From Sulfurimonas sp. UBA6014 (GTDB taxonomy: Bacteria; Campylobacterota; Campylobacteria; Campylobacterales; Sulfurimonadaceae), in assembly GCA_002428085.1 (NCBI GenBank), contig DJAA01000074.1, positions 11,767-26,342 on the forward strand: a stretch of 14,576 bases of DNA, in the 5' to 3' direction. The notes below the pieces were generated by a model that saw only the letters and a list, made by a program, of their open reading frames with translations, did not search any database and was not told the DNA's origin. Below, piece after piece: positions 7,808 through 14,454 of this stretch (positions within the stretch are counted from its first letter, which is position 1; each line of letters begins with the position of its first letter). The position numbers and the translations under genes are program-made.

Positions 7808-8975
7808 AGTGGCAGCCGCAACCGCCTGTGCCACAACTCTCTTTTTCTTTTGGAGCTTGCTTAGGCGCAGCTGTTGAACATGCACTCACACCTGGAGGTG
7901 TTGTCGGCTGAACAGCTGCGTTATCAACACCACCGTTTGCATTTATCTCTTCTATATCTGCCCAAATAGAAGCAGCAGCTGCCATGTAACGCTTGGCACT
8001 CTCAGAACTTGGGTTTATAAATGTGATAGGTTTGCCCTCATCTCCACCTATACGAATGCTTGGCTCAATTGGAATTTCTGCTATGATTTTCGTCTTAAAC
8101 TCATCTGCCATCGGCTGGGATGTCCCTTTGCCAAAAATATCATACTCAACACCCGTATCAGGTGCGATAAAACCGCTCATGTTTTCTATAATCCCCGCTA
8201 TTGGAATGTTTAATTTTTTAAACATATCAAGTGAGCGGCGAGAGTCGTCAAGTGAGACTCCTTGTGGTGTTGTAACCGTTAAACCAACTGTTACAGGAAC
8301 GCTTTGCGCCAAAGTAAGTTGAGCGTCACCTGTTCCTGGAGGCATATCGATAACAAGTACATCAAGTTCCGACCATAAGATATCACGCAAAAACTGCTCA
8401 ATAGCTTTCATAATCATCGCCCCACGCCAGATTAAAGACTGACCTGGTTCCATGAGTGAGCCCATAGACATAACTTCGATGCCATAGGCTTTTATAGGGA
8501 GAACTTTATTACCGTTTACTTCAGGTTTTAAGTCATCAATACCCATCATACGAGGGATATTTGGACCATAAATATCGGCATCCAAAAGACCGACTTTTTT
8601 CCCTTGTGCAGCAAGAGCAATCGCGATATTTACAGAAGTAGTCGATTTGCCAACTCCACCTTTTCCAGAACTTACCATAAGGAAATTTTTGATTTGAGGC
8701 GCTATGTTTTTCCCATGAGAAGAGCTCTCTCTTGGCATTTTTGGAGCTTTTATATTGCACGTTACATTTATTGCGCCAATTGCTTTTAACTCTTGATTGG
8801 CATCATCGCTGATTTGCTTTGCAACTTCTGGAGCACTTGAAGTGATATCAACACTAAAAGTAACATCATTTGCATCTATTATTATATTATTTACAAATCC
8901 AAACGTGACAATATCCTTTGTGAAACCTGGATAAAGAACTTTTGAGAGTGCTGATTTTACATTTTCTTCTGTCAT
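7806..8975 (-). CDS. mrp: Mrp/ApbC-type iron-sulfur carrier ATPase
   Basis: This cytoplasmic P-loop ATPase of the Mrp/ApbC/NBP35 family (389 residues) is known to bind and deliver Fe-S clusters to apoproteins. Residues ~1-75 form the MIP18/DUF59 domain. The deviant Walker A is VSSGKGGVGKSTT (101-113), LLDADIYGPNIPRMMG follows at 130-145, and Walker B with VIDMPPGTGDAQLT is at 208-221. In the usual CXXC cluster site, A271 and T274 stand in place of cysteine (GFIAPDTG). Instead, the C-terminal tail carries C366 and then C381, C386, C388 and H389 (CGTGGCGCH), which may hold the cluster. The ATG at 8973-8975 follows an AAGGA site. It lies 149 bp downstream of thiC on the same strand. Its stop codon is inside the right arm of the 106-bp module. 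Confidence 0.92.
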   Translation of the reverse strand: MTEENVKSALSKVLYPGFTKDIVTFGFVNNIIIDANDVTFSVDITSSAPEVAKQISDDANQELKAIGAINVTCNIKAPKMPRESSSHGKNIAPQIKNFLMVSSGKGGVGKSTTSVNIAIALAAQGKKVGLLDADIYGPNIPRMMGIDDLKPEVNGNKVLPIKAYGIEVMSMGSLMEPGQSLIWRGAMIMKAIEQFLRDILWSELDVLVIDMPPGTGDAQLTLAQSVPVTVGLTVTTPQGVSLDDSRRSLDMFKKLNIPIAGIIENMSGFIAPDTGVEYDIFGKGTSQPMADEFKTKIIAEIPIEPSIRIGGDEGKPITFINPSSESAKRYMAAAASIWADIEEINANGGVDNAAVQPTTPPGVSACSTAAPKQAPKEKESCGTGGCGCH

Positions 8976-9024
8976 TATTATTTTCCTTTACATAATTTTA
9001 TAAGTCTACTAGAAGCACTAAAAC

Positions 9025-9040
9025 TTGACTTTGAAGTCAA
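9025..9040. repeat. Short palindrome upstream of mrp
   Basis: TTGACTT (9025-9031) and AAGTCAA (9034-9040) are exact inverted repeats separated by two bases, followed on the plus strand by AAAAATATTTT. The site is 50-65 bases upstream of the mrp start. On the minus strand it lies just ahead of a possible -10 (TATAAA, 8997-9002 region). A dyad this tight suits a dimeric repressor's operator better than an RNA hairpin, but it could also help end the thiC transcript. No regulator can be named. Confidence 0.4.
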
Positions 9041-9070
9041 AAATATTTTAACGCCAACACTCTACCATAT

Positions 9071-9114
9071 TTAAATAAGACAAAAATTGTCCTATTTAAA
9101 AATAGTTTCTATTT
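9071..9114 (-). terminator. Tandem A/T-rich hairpins after thiC
   Basis: Read on the minus strand after the thiC stop, AAATAG-AAA-CTATTT (9100-9114) forms a 6-bp stem followed by more T residues. Next comes a 13-bp stem with arms at 9071-9083 and 9087-9099 (12 of 13 positions match, the other a possible G-U pair) and a 3-nt loop. The two overlap slightly at their edge and would compete. Together they are a good candidate for the end, or partial end, of the thiC transcript before mrp. Confidence 0.5.
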
Positions 9115-9124
9115 AAGTTGTTTT

Positions 9125-10519
9125 TTAAATTTTTGCCTTCATCTCTTCTTCTTGGGCTATTCTTGCATCCTCAGCGATTTGTGCAATCATTTGAGGATTA
9201 TCCATGATGCTTTGTGTTATCTTGTAAGAACAAAATTTTGGTCCGCACATAGAACAAAACTCTGCTTCTTTAAAAACATCCTGAGGAAGTGTCTCATCAT
9301 GATACTCTCTTGCTCTCTCAGAGTCGAGGGCGAGCTCAAACTGTCTCTCCCAATCAAAACCATAGCGAGCATCACTCATCTCATCATCAATATCTCTTGC
9401 ACCCTTGCGTCCACGAGCAATATCAGCAGCATGTGCAGCGATTTTATACGCGATGATGCCTGCACGAACATCTTCAGCATTAGGAAGACCTAAATGCTCT
9501 TTGGGTGTTACATAGCACAACATGCTCGCTCCATGCCATCCACCCACAGCTGCACCGATTGCTGAGGATATATGGTCATACCCTGCGGCAATATCAGTTA
9601 CAAGAGGACCTAAAATATAAAAAGGTGCCTCATGACATAACTCACGCTGAATCTTCATGTTGCGCTCAATCTGGTTAAGTGGCACATGCCCTGGACCTTC
9701 TATCATGACCTGAACATTTTTTTCCCAAGCGCGCAAAGTAAGCTCACCTAAAATCTTAAGCTCACCAAGCTGCGCATCATCAGAAGCGTCTGCCAAACAA
9801 CCTGGACGCAAGGAATCACCAAGAGAGAGGGAGACATCATACTTCGCGCAGATATCTAAAATCTCATCAAAAGCGGTATAAAAAGGATTTTCTCTATGAT
9901 AGTGCATCATCCAAGCTGCCATAAGCGAGCCGCCACGAGAGACGATTCCCATTTTGCGCTTTGCAACTTTAGGCATAGTTGAGAGCAAGAAACCTGCGTG
10001 AATGGTAAAATAACTCACACCTTGGCGTGCTTGACGCTCTAAAACATCAAGCATCACCTCTATGCTTAAATCTTCTATTTTATTGCCAACATCATGCAAG
10101 ATTTGGTAAATTGGTACTGTTCCAATAGGAATTTTAGAAGAAGCAATAACTGCTTTACGAATCTCATCCAAATCGCCGCCTGTGGATAAATCCATAGCAG
10201 TGTCGGCTTTATAGTGTTGGGAGACTTGCATTTTTTCAACTTCGCCAGCAACATCCGAAGCGATTGCAGAAGAGCCTATATTGGCATTAATTTTACATTT
10301 GCTCGCTATTCCTATCGCCATCGGCTCAAGAGAAGTGTGATTGATATTTGCGGGAATAATCAACCTTCCTCTTGCAATTTCACTCCGAATTAGCTCAGCA
10401 GGGAGGTCTTCAATTTTTGCAACGTACTCCATCTCCTCTGTGATAATGCCCGCTTTTGCGTAGTACATTTGTGTACGAACGGCATCATTTTTTCTTTTTT
10501 CAACCCACAAAGATCTCAT
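9125..10519 (-). CDS. thiC: Phosphomethylpyrimidine synthase ThiC
   Basis: ThiC converts aminoimidazole ribotide to HMP-phosphate, the pyrimidine half of thiamine, using SAM and a 4Fe-4S cluster. The non-canonical CX2CX4C cluster motif is at C422, C425 and C430 (CSMCGPKFC). RTQMYYAKAGIITEEMEYVA near the N terminus and MIEGPGHVPLNQIERNM are family signatures. At 464 residues it is the short bacterial form, lacking the N-terminal extension of the ~630-residue E. coli enzyme. A strong AGGAG site (10525-10529) lies 5 bases before the ATG. A TATATT on the minus strand (10561-10566) could be its -10. I see no TPP riboswitch (no CTGAGA box) in the 197-bp divergent gap. The Fe-S carrier gene mrp follows downstream. 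Confidence 0.95.
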   Translation of the reverse strand: MRSLWVEKRKNDAVRTQMYYAKAGIITEEMEYVAKIEDLPAELIRSEIARGRLIIPANINHTSLEPMAIGIASKCKINANIGSSAIASDVAGEVEKMQVSQHYKADTAMDLSTGGDLDEIRKAVIASSKIPIGTVPIYQILHDVGNKIEDLSIEVMLDVLERQARQGVSYFTIHAGFLLSTMPKVAKRKMGIVSRGGSLMAAWMMHYHRENPFYTAFDEILDICAKYDVSLSLGDSLRPGCLADASDDAQLGELKILGELTLRAWEKNVQVMIEGPGHVPLNQIERNMKIQRELCHEAPFYILGPLVTDIAAGYDHISSAIGAAVGGWHGASMLCYVTPKEHLGLPNAEDVRAGIIAYKIAAHAADIARGRKGARDIDDEMSDARYGFDWERQFELALDSERAREYHDETLPQDVFKEAEFCSMCGPKFCSYKITQSIMDNPQMIAQIAEDARIAQEEEMKAKI

Positions 10520-10682
10520 AATTTCTCCTAAATTTTATACAAATATATGCATTTGATAGAAATATAATCAAATAAAGTTAATCTAATATAAAGTGAGTTG
10601 TTAGCATTTAGATTTTATGTAAATAGAGACAAAATGTATCATTTTTTATCTATTCACAAGAGAAAAAAAAGCTTCGCATGTG

Positions 10683-10688
10683 TATAAT
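10683..10688 (+). promoter_or_regulatory. -10 box of the ispDF operon promoter
   Basis: A perfect TATAAT lies 28 bases before the TTG start of ispDF, with A/T-rich DNA but no clear -35 box upstream. Transcription would begin near 10695. CGTAACA at 10691-10697 overlaps the expected start and reads TGTTACG on the other strand. That is one base off the TGTTWCW box recalled for the HP1021 regulator of Helicobacter, whose homologue is the second gene of this operon. Confidence 0.6.
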
Positions 10689-10704
10689 TTCGTAACACTT
10701 AAAA

Positions 10705-10711
10705 AGAGGGG
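10705..10711 (+). promoter_or_regulatory. Ribosome-binding site fixing the TTG start of ispDF
   Basis: AGAGGGG is centred about 8 bases before TTG at 10717, leaving a 5-nt spacer. The next in-frame ATG is at codon 19, beyond the conserved LLAAGDSSRF nucleotide-binding loop. TTG must therefore be the start. Confidence 0.75.
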
Positions 10712-10716
10712 TATTT

Positions 10717-11847
10717 TTGTCCGACTTGACACTTATTCTACTGGCTGCTGGCGATTCTAGCAGATTTAAGATGGAAGTTAAAAAACAATGGCTACGCATT
10801 GACCATAAACCTTTGTGGCAGTTTGTAGCAGATAGATTTTACAAAACTGGTTTTTTTGAGCAAATCATCATTGCCTCTTCAGGTGATGACTTAGCATCTA
10901 TGAAAAACTACGCTGAATACACCTTTATAGAAGGTGGCAACTCTAGACAAGCATCCCTTAAAAACGCACTTGCACTCACGCAAAGTGAGTTCGTGCTTGT
11001 AAGTGATATTGCAAGATCTTGTATCGGGGAAGAGTTTTTAAAAGCCATCCTTGCTAAAAAAGGTCAAGCAGACTCTATCGTTCCCTACCTAAAAGTAACA
11101 GATACTATCGTTTATGAAAACACTACTATCGATAGAGAAAAAGTCAAAAAAATTCAAACTCCCCAACTCTCCAAAACATCTATTTTAAAAAAAGCGCTCC
11201 TTGTAGATGAGGAGTTTACGGACGAGAGCAGTGCCATCGTTGCTTGTGGAGGTTCAAGAGAGTTTATTTTAGGAGAAGAAAATGCCCATAAAATCACTTT
11301 TATCCATGACCTCAAAAAACTCTCTTGCCTACTTAAACCTTCAAGTGATACATTAAGTGGCACAGGGTTTGATACCCATGCATTTGAAAACGAGAAGGAG
11401 ATGTTTCTTTGTGGTGTGCACATCGAAAGTGATTTTGGATTTAAAGCGCACAGTGATGGAGATGTTGCCATTCACGCACTCATCGATGCGCTTCTTGGTG
11501 CGGCAGGAATGGGCGATATTGGCATGCTTTTTCCAGATAATGATCCTCTCTACAAAGGGATAGATTCTAAAGAGCTCCTCAAAAAGGTTGTTACAAAGAT
11601 ACGCAATTTTGGCTTTGTCATCGTTAATGTCGATGTAACAATCATGGCAGAAACCCCACGCATCGCATCATACAAAGAGCGCATGAGAAAAACTCTCGCA
11701 CAGATACTTGAAATCGAAAGTTCTCGAGTAAACATCAAAGCCACAACAACCGAAAAGCTCGGATTTATAGGCAGAAGCGAGGGTGTTGGAGTAATGGCTA
11801 ATGCAAATTTAAAATATTTTAATTGGGCACAAGAACCACTTAATTAA
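10717..11847 (+). CDS. ispDF: Bifunctional IspD-IspF enzyme of the MEP isoprenoid pathway
   Basis: One 376-residue polypeptide carries two non-consecutive activities of the MEP pathway: 4-diphosphocytidyl-2-C-methylerythritol synthase (IspD) and 2-C-methylerythritol 2,4-cyclodiphosphate synthase (IspF). The IspD half (1-~205) shows LILLAAGDSSRF and KKQW near the N terminus, LVSDIARSC (usually HDAARP-like, so the His is replaced), VTDTIV and KIQTPQ. The IspF half starts at GTGFDTHAF with zinc ligands D219, H221 and H253 in the standard spacing. It then has AHSDGDVAIHALIDALLGAAGMGDIGMLFPD and TTTEKLGFIGRSEG. The D-F fusion is typical of Campylobacterota and alphaproteobacteria. The gene starts at TTG. 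It leads a four-gene operon, with the next start 9 bp downstream. Confidence 0.95.
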   Translation: MSDLTLILLAAGDSSRFKMEVKKQWLRIDHKPLWQFVADRFYKTGFFEQIIIASSGDDLASMKNYAEYTFIEGGNSRQASLKNALALTQSEFVLVSDIARSCIGEEFLKAILAKKGQADSIVPYLKVTDTIVYENTTIDREKVKKIQTPQLSKTSILKKALLVDEEFTDESSAIVACGGSREFILGEENAHKITFIHDLKKLSCLLKPSSDTLSGTGFDTHAFENEKEMFLCGVHIESDFGFKAHSDGDVAIHALIDALLGAAGMGDIGMLFPDNDPLYKGIDSKELLKKVVTKIRNFGFVIVNVDVTIMAETPRIASYKERMRKTLAQILEIESSRVNIKATTTEKLGFIGRSEGVGVMANANLKYFNWAQEPLN

Positions 11848-11849
11848 GG
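11846..11849 (+). promoter_or_regulatory. AAGG site for the TTG-started regulator, overlapping the ispDF stop
   Basis: AAGG, whose first two bases belong to the ispDF TAA, lies 7 nt before TTG at 11857. The arrangement supports TTG as the start and suggests re-initiation by ribosomes finishing ispDF. Confidence 0.6.
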
Positions 11850-11856
11850 CAAACAA

Positions 11857-12744
11857 TTGAAGATTTTGATTATAGAAAATGAGATTTATTTAGCGCAAAG
11901 TATCGCGACAAAGCTAAGTGAACTCGGGAATTCATGCGAAATGTGTACATCTACAAAAGATGCAATAAAAAGTAACAACTACGATGTAGTTTTACTCTCG
12001 ACAAACATTAATGGGCAAGATTTTAGCCCTGTCATCGAGACTTTTAAAAACTCCATTATCATCCTTATGGTCTCTTACATCAGCAATGATACCGTCTCAA
12101 AACCTCTGAGTGCGGGGGCAAAAGATTATATTTTAAAACCCTTCATGATTGAGGAGCTCATCCGCAAAATAGATCATTATCAAGAGTATGAAAAACTCAA
12201 AAAGAGAAATGAAGCGTATGAAAAATATCTTAACTACTCCTTTTCCAGTGTTATGCAAGAGTACAACCACAGAGATATCAAGCTACCAGTTTTTGTCACT
12301 TCAAGTTTCCAAAAATATATTGATGCGTTCGCTTTTAGTCATGCTTATGCGAAAAATCTCTCTTTATACTTTTTGACACTCAGTGATCATAAAACTCTTA
12401 GCGAAATCGCAGCGCTTCCTCAAAACGCTCTCCTTTATATCATCAATTTTCAAATGCTTAAAAAAAGTGATAGAAAGGCATTTTATGAAGTCATAGCAAA
12501 CAAACAGGTCATCGTTGCAAGTAACGACAAACTAGAAGATATTCAGTATGAAGTTTTGGAACTCAAATGTGAAAATAATATTTTTGACCAAGGGGATATT
12601 TTGCCGATTGAAGATTATGTAAAATATATTGTTTTACACTATCAAAATAAATTTCCTGACACAGAGTTATCCAAAAAACTAGGCATCTCTCGCAAAAGCT
12701 TATGGGAAAAGAGAAAGAAATATGACATCATCAAGAAAAAATAA
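11857..12744 (+). CDS. Atypical response regulator of the HP1021/Cj1608 family
   Basis: This 295-residue orphan DNA-binding regulator has a CheY-like receiver domain at 1-~108. The phospho-acceptor Asp is replaced by S48 (VVLLSTNING), although E7 and E9 and K94-P95 are kept, so ordinary phosphorelay control is unlikely. The middle part (~140-240) lacks Walker A and GAFTGA motifs. Its order of strands resembles a decayed sigma-54 AAA+ domain, by inference. The C-terminus LSKKLGISRKSLWEKRKKYDI is a Fis-type helix-turn-helix, close to that of NtrC. Cysteines are C27, C30 and C238. The Helicobacter homologue HP1021 has a Ser at the same receiver position, binds oriC and many promoters, and responds to redox state. 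The gene lies between ispDF and the sulfurylase-like gene, as Cj1608 does. It starts at TTG and overlaps the next gene by 23 bp. Confidence 0.85.
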   Translation: MKILIIENEIYLAQSIATKLSELGNSCEMCTSTKDAIKSNNYDVVLLSTNINGQDFSPVIETFKNSIIILMVSYISNDTVSKPLSAGAKDYILKPFMIEELIRKIDHYQEYEKLKKRNEAYEKYLNYSFSSVMQEYNHRDIKLPVFVTSSFQKYIDAFAFSHAYAKNLSLYFLTLSDHKTLSEIAALPQNALLYIINFQMLKKSDRKAFYEVIANKQVIVASNDKLEDIQYEVLELKCENNIFDQGDILPIEDYVKYIVLHYQNKFPDTELSKKLGISRKSLWEKRKKYDIIKKK

Positions 12745-13912
12745 AACACTCTTTATAGATAAAGAAGCGGCGTCTGTTTTAGAACTTGTAAAAGAAGGGC
12801 TTTTATTTCCCTTAACAAGGCTCATGAGCAAACTTGAAAGTGATGAAGTCCTTAAAACAGGACTCATAAATGGTAAAACATTCCCTTTCCCTTTTTTCTT
12901 AGCTCCATCAGGATTAAAAAATATCGAAGTCTTGAGCACATTGCAACGGGGAGAAAGTATTACTCTTATTTGTGATGATACTGAATTTGCCATATTAGTT
13001 GTGGATGAAACATTTCAAATAGACCCAAGAGAGCGGACAAAGCATCTCTACGGCACTGATGATTTAACACATCCTGGAGTGATGGCAACAATCAAAAGGA
13101 TTGGTCCATGGGCAGTCAGTGGAGAATATACGCTTCTTAATCCTAAAGCTAACGAAAATATACTGCTTATTGAAGAAGCAAAAAAAAGTATCGGCGCAAA
13201 ACACACCACGGCACTTGTGATGGCAGCAAATCCCCTGCACCGTGGGCATGAGCGTCTCATACGCCAAACGCTTGATACGACAGATTTGCTTATTATATTT
13301 TTGCTTAAACCTTATGATAGTGCTAACTTGCCATATAACATACGAAAAGAGGCCTTAGACTACTTCACTAATAATTTTCTCCCAAAAAGTAGAGTTCTTA
13401 TCGTCCCCCTTGAGAATAGTTACATATTTGCGGGATACAATGAAATTATTATTGACGCGATTGTGACAAAAAATTATGGGTGCGATAGGCTGACAGTTGG
13501 ACGAAATCATGCGGGTCTTGGGATGTTTTATGACTGCAACTCAAACAAATCCATCATTGATAAAGTCGTCGGTATCGACATAGAGATTCGTATCGCAAGT
13601 GAGTATGTCTACTGTGACAAATGTACAACGCTTGTAAGCAAAAGTTCTTGTCCTCATGGGCAGCACAACCAAATATCCTACCATGCTGACTCTATTTTAG
13701 AACTGCTTGAGTTGGGTCTACTCCCCCCTGCAGTGCTTATCAGGAAGGAAATCTCCTCCTTTTTACTCTCAAAACTTCATCCAAATAGATTTAAAAATCT
13801 CGAAAAACTCTACTACGACCTCTTACCAGTCGAGGGACTTTTAAAAGAGCATACCGAAAAAGATTTCTATCTCGAGTTGATTAAACTCTACCAAACAACT
13901 TCACTTACCTAG
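12722..13912 (+). CDS. ATP-sulfurylase-like protein with altered sulfate-site motif
   Basis: Sulfate adenylyltransferase fold, 396 residues: a PUA-like N-terminal part (~1-155) and a nucleotidyltransferase part. The core motif reads VMAANPLHRGHE (166-177). Canonical enzymes have QTRNPLHRAHE, so the sulfate-contacting Gln and Arg are Met167 and Ala169 here, while NPxHxxHE for ATP is kept. The second motif is VGRNHAG (259-265) where Asp usually replaces Asn262. C298, C301 and C310 with nearby H312 or H315 match the zinc site of bacterial ATP sulfurylases. Similar genes in the group (Cj1609 in C. jejuni) are labelled putative sulfate adenylyltransferase. With these changes another acceptor, or a non-catalytic role, is possible. 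The start lies inside the regulator gene and pgpA follows after 8 bp. No aprAB or cys genes accompany it. Confidence 0.8.
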   Translation: MTSSRKNKTLFIDKEAASVLELVKEGLLFPLTRLMSKLESDEVLKTGLINGKTFPFPFFLAPSGLKNIEVLSTLQRGESITLICDDTEFAILVVDETFQIDPRERTKHLYGTDDLTHPGVMATIKRIGPWAVSGEYTLLNPKANENILLIEEAKKSIGAKHTTALVMAANPLHRGHERLIRQTLDTTDLLIIFLLKPYDSANLPYNIRKEALDYFTNNFLPKSRVLIVPLENSYIFAGYNEIIIDAIVTKNYGCDRLTVGRNHAGLGMFYDCNSNKSIIDKVVGIDIEIRIASEYVYCDKCTTLVSKSSCPHGQHNQISYHADSILELLELGLLPPAVLIRKEISSFLLSKLHPNRFKNLEKLYYDLLPVEGLLKEHTEKDFYLELIKLYQTTSLT

Positions 13913-13920
13913 GACTTTTT

Positions 13921-14424
13921 ATGAATTGGTTTTTTATAACACTCGGCTATAGCGGCTTGTCACCCAAAGCACCTGGAACGGTTGGCACTTTGGTTGCGCT
14001 CCCTCTTGGAGTATTGCTTCTTATCTATTTTGGAGCTCAAACTCTTTTTTTAGCCACCCTACTCATCTCCATTGTCGCCATAAAATCGATTGACACCTAT
14101 GAAAAAACCAGCGGTATTCATGACGATAAAAGAATCGTTATAGACGAACTTGCAGGAATGTGGTTTGCCCTCAGCGTAGCTCCTGCTGCAAGTGTTAGCT
14201 TGAGTGAAGTGAGCATATTGGAAAATGGATTTTTAATCCAAAGTCTCCTATCTTTTGTACTTTTTCGATATTTTGATATCACAAAACCCTCCATCATCGG
14301 AAGAATCGACCGTGAAACAAAAGGCGGTATCGGAGTCATGGGAGACGACATCCTAGCAGGATTTACCGCTGGCATACTCAGCGCAACGCTCTGGCAAGGA
14401 GTTGTTTATCTAAACTTGTTTTAA
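13921..14424 (+). CDS. pgpA: Phosphatidylglycerophosphatase A PgpA
   Basis: PgpA removes phosphate from phosphatidylglycerophosphate to give phosphatidylglycerol at the inner membrane. All family signatures are present in 167 residues: GYSGLSPKAPGTVGTL (9-24), KRIVIDELAGM with the D75-E76 pair, RYFDITKP (116-123) and GVMGDDILAG (138-147). Hydrophobic stretches around 22-54, 78-90 and 105-117 and a C-terminal one fit a small integral membrane protein. The AGGA ribosome-binding site overlaps the stop codon of the preceding gene. It is the last gene of the ispDF operon, which thus pairs a lipid-head enzyme with isoprenoid synthesis. The length is normal. Confidence 0.95.
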   Translation: MNWFFITLGYSGLSPKAPGTVGTLVALPLGVLLLIYFGAQTLFLATLLISIVAIKSIDTYEKTSGIHDDKRIVIDELAGMWFALSVAPAASVSLSEVSILENGFLIQSLLSFVLFRYFDITKPSIIGRIDRETKGGIGVMGDDILAGFTAGILSATLWQGVVYLNLF

Positions 14425-14454
14425 AGTTTCCATCCCCCCCACTGTCATTAAGTT

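Noticed and set aside
8604..8789. Plus-strand open frame opposite mrp
   Set aside because: It overlaps the conserved P-loop region of mrp and shows no independent coding signal.
14431..14440. C-rich run after pgpA as a phase-variable tract
   Set aside because: The run is 7 C residues in a gap, outside any gene or clear promoter, so slippage would have no obvious effect.
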